A stretch of DNA of 64,000 bases, taken from assembly GCA_977006965.1 (NCBI GenBank), contig OZ345361.1:2976001-3040000 (forward strand), given 5' to 3'. Position numbers and translations under genes: made by a program. The number at the start of each line of letters is the position of its first letter. The stretch's first letter is position 1. This document shows positions 55,023 through 64,000 of this stretch, piece after piece. Under the pieces are notes generated by a model. The model saw nothing but the letters and a program-made list of their open reading frames with translations. It did not search any database and had not been told where the DNA came from. This DNA is from Phymatolithon calcareum (Eukaryota > Rhodophyta > Florideophyceae > Hapalidiales).

Positions 55023-55333
55023 TGTAACGCACGCGTTGGTTGTGCGTCGTTAAGTGCGTGCGTGAAGGCACACTAGAGGGCACCCCGCACAGTGAAGTCG
55101 TCTGTGCGGGTTCGTTTATTTGGAAACGTGTGCCCGTGGAGACGGTGAGTGTCTCCACTATTGTGTTGGGTTGTGTTGTGTGTTGGATGTTACCTCCTTG
55201 CTCGCTATGCTACGTGAACTAGGCGAGCTATTTCTACTAAAATCTCCCGAAAGTACTCAACGATGATTGGCTAACGTGCAGTAAAAAGATCTCTCTGAGG
55301 TGCGCATCATAATGCCCACTCAAAGGCATTACA
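55023..55333 (-). repeat. retro 2 5' LTR
   Basis: Right-hand copy, TGTAACGC...GGCATTACA on the plus strand, with intact TG/CA ends. It is next to the primer site on its inner side. Confidence 0.88.
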
Positions 55334-56539
55334 ATACTGTATTTATAGCCTTCAGCTGAAATTTCACACTGCAAAAAATGCAGTTTTCTCTCTCATTGGC
55401 TTAATTTAAAACTTCGACGGGAAGTTTTGTAGAGTAACTGGAATATCAAATAAATTCGCATTGCTTCCGCTTCTTTTCGTATTGGTGGGTCCGTAGACCG
55501 AACCGGTCCAATCGTATCTCAGAAATGACGGCACAGTTTTCCAGTTTTCGATAAAATTTATCCGAAAAACTGCAAAAAATCCGAAAAAATGATTTATTCT
55601 GACCCCTTTACCGGTAAAAACGTTCATAAAAAGTATATTTGCCCGCCGGAAGCAGTCAAAATATGCTGTTTCCCCGGCATTTTCACTGGGTATTCCCCCG
55701 GGGCGATCCCTAGTAGCTTCATCTGCGCAGATTATATTTTTACTTTACGAAACTGTCGATGAGGTATCAAGAAAATCTGGGAATAGATATTTCGGTGATG
55801 TGGACCGATGGATATGATACTGCAGAGTGCTCCGTGCATTCACTTTTCACAGCGTGAGACACAGACGCACCAGAACGCGCTCGTCTTCGTGCGGTGGATC
55901 ACCGCCGTTGCGCCGTCAGGCGGCATGGAGTGCGGCCTTGTGTCGACATCGATATCGCCGACACCTTCATCGTCGGTGTCATCGGCGAGACCGCCGAGAA
56001 ACTCAAGTAGCAGTGCCTCAAACGAGCGCGTTCGGAGGAGAAGTGTGTACGGTGATGGCGCGCGTGGTGTTGCGGCACCTACAGATTGGACCATTGGGTA
56101 CATTCAAGTTTTGGCGGATGCTATTCCGCCTCTTCTTCAATTTGGTGTACATCCCAACTAAACGTATGAACCGTTTTAAAAACTAATCAGATAGCTGCTT
56201 TCTCTTTGGATTGAGCATTAGGAAAATTTTATAAAAATATGAAAAATACAGATTGGTACATTTTCATGTTTCTTCTTCCCCAAATGTCCTTGACTAAAAA
56301 ACATTGAGGCAATCAATGGAGAATTAAAAAACGTAGCAAAAAGCATGGTCTATTAACCGTCTCGTACTGCAACAATTCAGGTTTAGTGGGACACATTGCG
56401 CTCCTACTGTTAGGTTTGGAATGATTTAGTGTACCGTATGAGAAGCTGCAAGCAAAGCGGATATGAAATGGATATGAAGTACTAGAGGGTTAAAAAGTCC
56501 AACATGCCACTCTCTCTCCGTGGTGAGGTCGATTACTAG
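55334..56539. other. no supported gene
   Basis: Overlapping ORFs on both strands at 55800-56190 have CpG-rich, protein-like stretches (minus strand 56103-55840 includes LADDTDDEGVGDIDVD) but no recognisable family. The rest is AT-rich and featureless. Confidence 0.35.
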
Positions 56540-57010
56540 CTTTTCTGCGACTTCGATAATTCTCTCCCGCTTCGCCAGGGACAGGAGGACGCTATTGGAT
56601 TAGGACAGGTTTTACTGAAGTGGGCCTGTCTGCCGCACTCAGGGCACGTTTTTGCTCTGGATTGAGATGGCTTGTACGGCCTCGCTCGCTAGCGGCTAGG
56701 CCTGGCGTGCAGCTTCAATGGAATGATCTCTTCTTGTTGCAGATGTTCGGATTGGTCTGCCAGCGCCACGCGCTTAATGACGCCTCTGTGTTGCGCTTGC
56801 CAAGTCTCCATGCGCCAGAAAGCGCCTAACCACCGGTAGTCCATGATGCCCTTGTAATGTGACAGACCCACAACAGTTGCAGCCGCCTTTATGGCTGTGA
56901 CGGCATCAGCGCACGGTCGCAGCATCTCTTCGTACTGGCGGCACGGGCAATCCACTTCGAAACTCGGAGTCATACGAACCTTGTACGCCACTTCCTGTGC
57001 GCTCTATCAC
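56540..57010 (-). pseudogene. MULE transposase remnant (SWIM and zinc knuckle end)
   Basis: Reading down from about 57010 gives YKVRMTPSFEVDCPCRQYEEM then LRPCADAVTAIKAA, a SWIM-like CXC...CXH pattern in which the last His is Asp. A segment resembling the post-SWIM region follows (YRWLGAFWRMETWQ), then after an in-frame TAG (56689-56691) a zinc knuckle TCPECGRQAHFSKTCPNP. SWIM followed by CX2CX4HX4C is the carboxy layout of Mutator-like (MuDR) transposases. The catalytic domain is absent, so this is a 3' fragment. Confidence 0.55.
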
Positions 57011-57542
57011 ACGACGCAAGTGAAACTGTCGGCAGTAGAGACGTCCTTAGGCTCCCACAACAGCCTGTGTGAGGAAATCACGACTGAGGAGTATGCAGAG
57101 AAGGCCTAGGGGGTCAGCTTCTGGCCATTGGTACGGAAGGCCCATTCGGCACCATGACCACACCATATGTAGATGCACTGCGGGCTGCGATGGTGGATGC
57201 GGTGCCCCTTCCCAATAGAGCGATTATACAGTATAACAGCGGCGACCAACTTTTCGAAACTAGCGCTCTATAATTCATTGTAAGCAATAGATACAGTCCC
57301 CGAAATTGGATTACGGACACGTGGACGAGATAAAATATTGGCCTGCCCGACGGCTCATTTTAAAAATTAATTTTATTGTATCTAAGCGCACATAATGCAA
57401 AAGTAATTGACAGAGTTTGAAGGCTCTACGCTGACTTCATCGCATCCAGATGCACGAAATAGAATTACGGACAGTTTTTTCGCACGAAACTCAATTACGG
57501 ACAGTTAACAAAAAGATCACCTCAAGTTTAAACGGAAAGTCA

Positions 57543-58156
57543 CTAGTTCCTCAAAATGCGTCCTTCACGCTCTATGAAGTCAACACATCGCTTCGGCATT
57601 GATATATTCAGCTTTCTAATAGTTGAATCTTCGATATTGCTCCAAAAATTAATGCCCTCTTTTCTAAGCTCTTCCATGCTTTTAAACTGCCGAAAACCCT
57701 TGTAAACTTCCAGGACGAGGGTGCCCAGAGATTCTCGACAATGTTGAGATCGGGAAACTAAAGCCGGACACGGGAGAACGTTGACGAAATTATCAGAAAA
57801 CAAGTCTTTTGGGTGCTAGCTGTCGTGGCTCGGAGCATTATTCTGCCGAAATATCCAGTCATCGGGACAGTTTTCCTCTGTAAACGACAGTAACACTGCG
57901 TTAGAACATTGTACTTGTCTTAAGAATTCATTCTCCTGTTAACGACGCAAATACTCGAAAGCCCATCGCAAGACATGGCAGCCCATATCATGATGGACCA
58001 CCTCCATTTTGACACTTCAAAAAGTAGCCCTTTTCCTTTCTTTAGTCGTGCCAGTAGTATGTAAACCCCTCGGGGCCATCCAGATGGAACTTCTTTTCGT
58101 CGTAGAAGTCCACCGTCTTCCAGTAAGCCCTCCAAGCGATGTGGTCCTTCGCTCAT
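57543..58156 (-). pseudogene. Tc1/mariner transposase remnant, core and left arm
   Basis: Read from 58156 downwards: an EVPSGWPRGVY-like segment (Tc1 K-x-H-L-D-G-P pattern, shifted), SIMIWAAMSCDG, then FRQNNAPSHD where Tc1 proteins have (Q)DNAPcH, so the second catalytic Asp is Asn. Then come ENLWG-equivalent sequence and the end MPKRCVDFIEREGRI, typical of the Tc1 carboxy end (SMP.R...vi...G). The amino-terminal DNA-binding domain is missing and there are internal stops. Not functional. Confidence 0.7.
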
Positions 58157-58353
58157 TTTTCGAGCGCTTGCATGTGACAGCTTTTAAGCCGGGGATTTTG
58201 GATTATTTGCGTCGCTAACAGGAGAATGAATTCTTAAGACAAGTACAATGTTCTAACGCAGTGTTACTGTCGTTTACAGAGGAAAACTGTCCCGATGACT
58301 GGATATTTCGGCAGAATAATGCTCCGAGCCACGACAGCTAGCACCCAAAAGAC

Positions 58354-58614
58354 TTGTTTTCTGATAATTTCGTCAACGTTCTCCCGTGTCCGGCTTTAGT
58401 TTCCCGATCTCAACATTGTCGAGAATCTCTGGGCACCCTCGTCCTGGAAGTTTACAAGGGTTTTCGGCAGTTTAAAAGCATGGAAGAGCTTAGAAAAGAG
58501 GGCATTAATTTTTGGAGCAATATCGAAGATTCAACTATTAGAAAGCTGAATATATCAATGCCGAAGCGATGTGTTGACTTCATAGAGCGTGAAGGACGCA
58601 TTTTGAGGAACTAG
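58354..58614 (+). pseudogene. Tc1/mariner transposase 3' end, inverted duplicate in right arm
   Basis: Encodes the same 86 residues as 57803-57543 on the other strand, identical throughout, ending MPKRCVDFIEREGRILRN. The identity of both copies points to recent formation or gene conversion between the arms. Confidence 0.85.
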
Positions 58615-58863
58615 TGACTTTCCGTTTAAACTTGAGGTGATCTTTTTGTTAACTGTCCGTAATTGAGTTTCGTGCGAAAAAACTGTCCGTAATTCTATTT
58701 TGCGCATCTGGATGCGATGAAGTCAGCGTAGAGCCTTCAAACTCTGTCAATTACTTTTGCATTATGTGCGCTTAGATACCATAAAATTAATTTTTAAAAT
58801 GGGCCGTGGGGCAGCGCAATCTTTTATCTCGTCCACGTGTCCGTAATCCAATTTCGGGGACTG

Positions 58864-61800
58864 TACGTAAGTAAAACCAATAGTGGAACATTCTGATAAT
58901 CTGCGAGCTCTGCAGTAGGATCATTCATAGTATTTTGCATGTTTCAACCGTAGAAGTCGTTGAACTATAACGATACTGTATGAAATGTGCGCCTATTCAG
59001 GTTAGGCTCAATTCAGGGACGTTTATACTACGTTCCCTGAACGTATCATATGGATAGCTAAAATTTGGCCCAGAATTGTCGTATCAAGAAATCGCTCACC
59101 GCATATATAGCATGCTACGTAGTGAAGATTAGGCAGATGGGGAGAATAGGAGTCAGGTTGCCGTCTTGCACGGTACGTTACTTTATCGATAATCTCTAGT
59201 TTGTTTCCGTTTAAGGTTGTGCTATATACGGAGATAGATGGGTACCATCAAATCTTATTCCCAATTTTGCAATAAATATCCAGTAATGCAACAGAAAGCA
59301 ATATTGCGAGAATTGCCCTTTATTGCAATTAATTGCAATAGCAATGATACTCGCCCCACCCGTGCTTATACTCTGACATCAAAGTGCATGTTCTCGTACT
59401 TACGCGACGGCTGTGTTAACGGGAGAAATAAAGTATCGGCATTCCCCCAGGCTGTCGGAGCTCTTCTGGACGACACTTTTCGATGCATAGTTTCCCTGTA
59501 TGACGAACATTGATTCAAAACATTTTTTTGCCTTACTCCCCCGCTTGTAAACATCCACTGCAGATCTTGTTTAAATTTTTCAGATTGCTCTGGATGTTCA
59601 GAATCTTCTAATGGTATCTCAACAGCAGTTATACCGTGCCCTGCTAAGAGTATCGCTTTGTGAGTGGCTACAATACGTAACTTTCCAATTAAGCATATTG
59701 CCGATTCTCAAGCCTTTTGAAGTTGTAGAACGGAGGGTATCGATAGCGTTGAACGTCTCTATGGAAGGGATTCTATCGAGAAGAGATGAGTTGTTCGCAC
59801 AGAAGATAGTCGCTCGTTAAGTGGGCTCGATAGGAGCAAGTGCACGAATCCCGATTTGTCTCGTAATTTTTATGCGGATAACGATACCAGAGGGACGTCT
59901 AGAATTTGACAAAAATGTGGTCTGCCATACAAGTTTCTCGAACCCAGAGTTTAGGAGCTCAAAATCACGATGAAACTTCGGGAAAAAGCTAATGTTATTG
60001 GAGTTTCAAACTCATCTCTGGGGCTGTTATGCAAAATCAAGTATTTAATGAAATTTATTGCTAGCTTCTCCATCCCCAGGTCGCAAAAATTCTCGGGACC
60101 ATATCAATTTTTAGTCAGATAGGTATGCAGCGTCTTCATTCTCGGCTCCAGTAGCAATAAATCAACGTCGCAGACTGCATTATCTCTTGTACCATCAAAT
60201 ATAATCGGCGAGTAAAGATAGAGATTCACATTAAAATGCTTGGACAATAAACTCCTAATCTTCTTCTCCTCATCCATTGTTACAGAGCTTTGAATGTTTT
60301 CCTTGTATCTCGAATCATGAGCTTACTGCTTCCGTTCAAGCTCTAGAGACATAACAAGGTGTTTATACGCAATGCACAGCGTCGGAAAAGAAGAGCTTGG
60401 GATTCAAATTCGGCATAAAGCGCTTCTAGTATGTGAAAAATGCAAGTATTCTGTCTTTTCGGGATGACTGGGGACGAGTCCCACTGGTAATTTCTCTTGT
60501 AAATTTATTTATAAATACGGTAATATACTTAATACCACGCACGACGAGTGTTTCTCTGAAACATGTTGCATGTTTGAGAGGGTGTGAGACTGGACGAAGC
60601 CTTTCAATGTCGAAATCAGTAAGTGCGTAGCGCTTGGAGACGAATTAATGAACAGTACTGTCCGATGCGGTGCCGGAGAGGTGAGAAAATTTGCCCATTG
60701 TTAAGCTCGGCGATCCTCCATATTCATATATTCGTTTACTCAACTTCTTCCTCATCTCCTGATGATTAGCCACATTACTGGTGCTTCTACCAAGCCTTGG
60801 GAGCAATATACTGGAATTGAAATGTTATTGCTCGCCCCGTCTCTACTGCAATACGTATTGGCAAACAGCAGAGTGCCAGATATACTGAACAGCGTAGTAC
60901 GTACTCATGCAGTCGCTTGGCGCACTGCAGTCATGCTGCGACGAGACAGGCCATTAACTGGGAAGGTACGCAACGTTCCTACGATATCGTGCCGATCTAG
61001 TCTCACACTTCCGCCGACGGAGAGTGGACTCGAACAGATTGATAAAATCTTTGTCTGCTGCATCTTCATCCCCCTCACCCCACCCTTTCCCTCGCGTCGA
61101 ATCGGCGCGATAGCGCATGTTGAGTCCTTTATTCCGGAAGATGGATCGCAAACCGAAACCGGAGTACATCGTCAAGGCGCTGATGACGAGGGGAGATGAT
61201 ACTGTCACGGACATAACTTATCTGAAAGACAACCACCTTACTCGGCGGAATGTGCCATGCTTCGTCCAGGAGCTCTTGTTCGACTTGTGATGGAATATGT
61301 CGTTTCAAATGAAACCAATAGCAATAGGGGTATTGGTAGAATCATATTGCCGTAGGTACTGGCGAAAGGGAGCTATTGGCAATAGGTATTGCTCATCAGC
61401 TTCATGTCCCAATAAAACTGCAATATATTGCTCCCAAGGCCTGGCTTCCACGGCTTTTCTGGTTGCCAACATGGCACATAATCATCTTCCTGTTCGTTTT
61501 GAGAACAGCTACAAACTTCTCAGAACGTTAAATTGTCTTCTTCACATATAATTCCCTCTTCAACAGAACACACTTTTGCGAGCTAAGACGGACAATAAAA
61601 GCGACCAGCTGCCGTAGAAGACGGATTCTACGGGCAGTGGGATAGTTCGCATGCGCCCTGTGACTCAATATCCATTGATCGCTGAGTGTAGCGCCAAGTA
61701 AACTAGTGCTCGGCGTACACAAGGTGAGGAAGAACAGGAAAAGAAAACAAAGGAAAAGCGGGAGTGACTGAATGTGCCCAACGAAAAGGACACGGCCCAA

Positions 61801-63032
61801 AAAGGGCAAACCGGAATAAACCTGGTATCACGCTCGGAGCACACTTCCTGGCCTGTTGGCTCAGTGAGCTCGACGATAGATGAAAGCTGCACGCGGATCT
61901 AGGCGTGATAGTTGCGACTCTGGCGGAAAAGGAGTAGATCGGAGCACACTTCACAGCCTTGCGGGAACTCAAGCGATCGTATTGATCAAACACGAGCGCG
62001 AGCCTTCGCGTCACAGGTCTGTGAGAGCTCGAGGATAACAACGCTGGCGTTCTAGGGACGCTTCGCGAGGAAGAATGAGACGAAAAGAAGGGAAAGAAGG
62101 TGGGGACGGACTATGTCGGTGTCGTCGTCAAGCGGCGACCGTGGCTTGGTCGTCAGCTTTGTGACAAACACACAGACGAAAGGAATTGATAGAGAGCGAT
62201 TGGTGCGACTTTGCCGTACTGGGTTGCACAGAAATGCCCACTGGACGCGAAAGAATGGGGGAGTGTGGAAAGCTTCGAGCTCTGCGTGGTCGAAGGGATG
62301 AACAGGCGAAACTTGGCGTGTGCAATCCGAGCAGTCGAGCCAGAAACCAGAAACTTCCACCTTCCTTTACTGAGAAGGTGTAAACTATATTATGTACTAT
62401 CTATCTATCTGCCGGCAGAAGCAAAGAATGAATCAGATTGGGTGTTGGAGGAGTAATTCCTCGTGGTCCGACGACAAGGAAGATTTGCGCACCTAGAACG
62501 AAAGAAAGCCCACATGCGTCGTGATTTGGCAATCCGAAGTGGCGGACCGTCGCGAGAGAACCAGCGCCTTCAGCCACCCATAGATCTGCTGTCGTGTTGT
62601 CGGCATGTTGTCGCTGGACATAACATGGAGAAACAACACTCACTGGGCGCTGCACTGAGTCTACCACCAACGCAATGTGCAAGTTTACAAGGGACGCCGT
62701 ACGTTGCGCATTTGAAAGTTGAGCCAATGACAGCTCACTCGGGTATCTGGCGATTTGTTCTATCCCGCAGTTTATCTAGATGCAATGAACACTTCCTGCC
62801 GTGGTACTGGGAATGAGCATTGCGCGGCATCAGTTTGCGCGGGAAAGGCCGTCCACCAAATCCAGCAGGCTTTGGAAGAATGCCCCGACACCTCTTGGAA
62901 AAGACGTACTTAACCATGCGTACATCGGTGCAAATAGCATTTCGGCCGTCGTCAAAGTCCAAATGGAGCGTAAACAGTCGAATCATACTTGATTTCTCCC
63001 TTGTTGCAGAACTTTTCTCGACTTTTTCTTAG
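58864..63032. other. long stretch without a supported gene
   Basis: Only scattered ORFs under about 150 codons, with no recognisable domain and often open on both strands (60762-61199, 61528-62041, 62052-62360). A word GGAGCACACTTC is repeated near 61837 and 61940. A possible MITE lies at about 60793-61441. Confidence 0.45.
60793..61441. mobile_element. possible MITE with GCCTTGGGAGCAATAT ends
   Basis: GCCTTGGGAGCAATATACTG at about 60794 is inverted at about 61421-61440 (two mismatches or fewer), followed inward by TATTGCT/AGCAATA-rich sequence on both sides. No target duplication established and no ORF shared with known transposases. Confidence 0.35.
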
Positions 63033-64000
63033 CTAATTTTCTTTCTTGACCTCCATATTGTCTACATTATCCACCTGGACTACCGAAGTCAAGAGTGTAG
63101 CAGGGGATTTCTCGGTCGTGATTTCGCTGCTCTCCATAAATCGAAGGAATGCGAACCCGAGAGCATCTATGTCAAGTCCACAGCGTCCATAAATACCACA
63201 GAGAAACCCAGACCCTACGTCCATAATAAGTTCCTCTTCTTCCTCTTCCGGGTCCCAATGGTACGATTTAGGAAAATACGTTTTCCCTTCGCTTGTCTTG
63301 ATTCTGAATGCACCGCACCTATATCCGTTGCTATTTCCCCATATAGACAGGGACGTAACTCGCTCACCAGGCAAAAAATTGATTTCACCGATATACCTGT
63401 CAGTTTCTTTGCCAAACGTCTCTTCCTGACCATCTGATAATGTCAATGCTATGCCGCGCAAGGTATCTCCGCCGACCCAGGTTTGAATCTTAGACACGAA
63501 AAGGCCTTTTTTCCCATGGACCCACTTGAACAGACTACCCCCACTCCCTCCAACAGTACGGAACGGAGCATAAATAGTCGAATCGTATGTGACTTGTTCG
63601 TTTTTGCTGAGCACTTCTCGATTGTTGCTTAACGAGTCTTCTTTCTTGGGCTCCAAATGTTCGACTTTGTCGATTTTCACTGCGGTAGTCAACTGCGAAG
63701 TCAAGTGCAGCAGCTGGTGAGAAGCATCCTTGACTTGTTCTTGGATGGTAATCATTTGAGAATCCAATGCCTTAGCTCGGAATACCCGAAGGCATTTTGA
63801 AAGCAGCATATTGCCAATAGTTCCTTCGCTCCCCCCAAATGCTATTGACAAGTCCTTCTGCAGGGTTTCATCTGCGTCGCGCAGGCAGTCACGAACATGA
63901 CTAAAAGTGTTGTTGAAAAGGACGCTGACCTCTTGTGGAATAATTTCCTTAAGTCTGTCAACTTCTTCGATGTTAAGAGTCAAACGTGCGAGACTCTCGC
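63033..64000 (-). CDS. jacalin-like lectin domain protein, 5' end beyond window
   Basis: The frame is open from the window edge (64000) to the stop at 63033, at least 322 residues with no start inside. The first 140 residues are helical (EEVDRLKEIIPQEVSVLFNN ... ALDSQMITIQEQVKD). Then comes a beta-prism I, jacalin-like domain: GGSGGSLFKWVHG, KIQTWVGGDTLRGIALTL, GERVTSLSIWGN, CGAFRI and the closing GSGFLCGIYGRCGLDIDALGF, where GR.G.DID is the usual carbohydrate-loop region. Such domains bind mannose or galactose glycans; here no signal peptide can be judged. It is the only gene in the window that looks like an ordinary host gene, undamaged and not tied to an element. Confidence 0.65.
   Translation of the reverse strand, partial: ESLARLTLNIEEVDRLKEIIPQEVSVLFNNTFSHVRDCLRDADETLQKDLSIAFGGSEGTIGNMLLSKCLRVFRAKALDSQMITIQEQVKDASHQLLHLTSQLTTAVKIDKVEHLEPKKEDSLSNNREVLSKNEQVTYDSTIYAPFRTVGGSGGSLFKWVHGKKGLFVSKIQTWVGGDTLRGIALTLSDGQEETFGKETDRYIGEINFLPGERVTSLSIWGNSNGYRCGAFRIKTSEGKTYFPKSYHWDPEEEEEELIMDVGSGFLCGIYGRCGLDIDALGFAFLRFMESSEITTEKSPATLLTSVVQVDNVDNMEVKKEN

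Larger units (their letters stand above)
47135..55333 (-). mobile_element. retro 2: Ty3/gypsy element, about 8.2 kb, with antisense gene
   Basis: 311-base LTRs at 47135-47445 and 55023-55333 enclose gag and pol on the minus strand, then about 2 kb of extra sequence with a plus-strand gene (47939-48736) and a tandem repeat before the 3' LTR. Primer site and polypurine tract are in place. I could not confirm a target duplication, and the outer end of the left LTR differs at its first bases. Coding is broken by an 8-base duplication in gag, a TAA (52453), a shift (about 50820) and a TAG (50474). Confidence 0.88.
57294..58863. mobile_element. fold-back Tc1/mariner derivative, 1570 bp
   Basis: The ends CAGTCCCCGAAATTGG... 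at 57294 and its inverse ending at 58863 are flanked by TA (57292-57293 and 58864-58865), the Tc1/mariner target. The inverted arms are about 660 bases each (57294-57951 and 58203-58863), almost identical, around a 251-base core. Each arm carries three ATTACGGACA words. Both arms contain the same 3' end of a transposase gene, so an ordinary mariner has been turned into a giant hairpin. Confidence 0.85.

Noticed and set aside
61528-62360. Minus-strand ORFs rich in Ser, Phe and Pro
   Set aside because: Low complexity, open on both strands, no domain and no credible start context.
1-64000. tRNA or rRNA genes
   Set aside because: I looked for cloverleaf ends and conserved rRNA words and saw none. 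A covariance-model scan would be needed to exclude a tRNA.

Overview
This is nuclear DNA of a eukaryote, made almost entirely of transposable elements and their wreckage. Short GT-AG introns (67, 73 and 93 bases), Ty3/gypsy retrotransposons with proper LTRs, and DNA transposons of several superfamilies rule out a bacterial chromosome. No housekeeping gene, tRNA, rRNA or CRISPR array was seen. I lean towards an alga, possibly a red alga, but this is a weak inference: no gene here fixes the lineage.

Layout. 0-3 kb: nested MITEs with strong terminal inverted repeats (TIRs) and a long hairpin. 4.5-9.5 kb: a gene of unknown function (here 'family X') cut in two by a complete PIF/Harbinger transposon (5791-8834, CTG target duplication); removing the insert restores one frame. 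9.7-15.5 kb: element A, a decayed CACTA/Plavaka-like transposon with a transposase gene and a divergent accessory gene. 16-22.6 kb: AT-rich DNA sprinkled with a 16-base dyad (TGTTGCAYRTGCAACA), including an 82-base tandem array. 19.7-26.8 kb: unknown ORFs, a spliced C2H2 zinc-finger gene, a broken tyrosine recombinase (Crypton-like) and further unknown ORFs. 27.2-35.9 kb: a Ty3/gypsy chromovirus (retro 1, minus strand, 874/875-base LTRs, CTGTA duplication) inserted into a minus-strand ORF. 37.5-40.3 kb: a small spliced gene (Y), a 79-base nested palindrome and a second family-X gene. 40.9-46.6 kb: element B, a diverged relative of element A in the opposite orientation, again with the accessory gene. 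47.1-55.3 kb: a second Ty3/gypsy element (retro 2, minus strand) whose integrase ends in AT-hook motifs and which carries an extra antisense gene with a cysteine-peptidase-like Cys/His/Asp pattern. 56.5-57.0 kb: MULE transposase remnant. 57.3-58.9 kb: a fold-back Tc1/mariner derivative. 58.9-63 kb: nothing convincing except a possible MITE. 63.0-64.0 kb: a gene with a jacalin-like lectin domain that runs off the window.

How the parts relate. Two comparisons inside the window give most of the information. Element A against element B shows that the transposase and its divergent accessory protein travel together. X1 against X2 shows that family X is an independent multicopy gene of about 620-650 residues, and locates both the Harbinger insertion and a nonsense codon in X2. 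Most coding units carry one or more stops or frameshifts, so the region looks like a graveyard with a few young insertions (Harbinger, retro 1, mariner fold-back). Some single-base shifts sit in homopolymers and could be sequencing errors.
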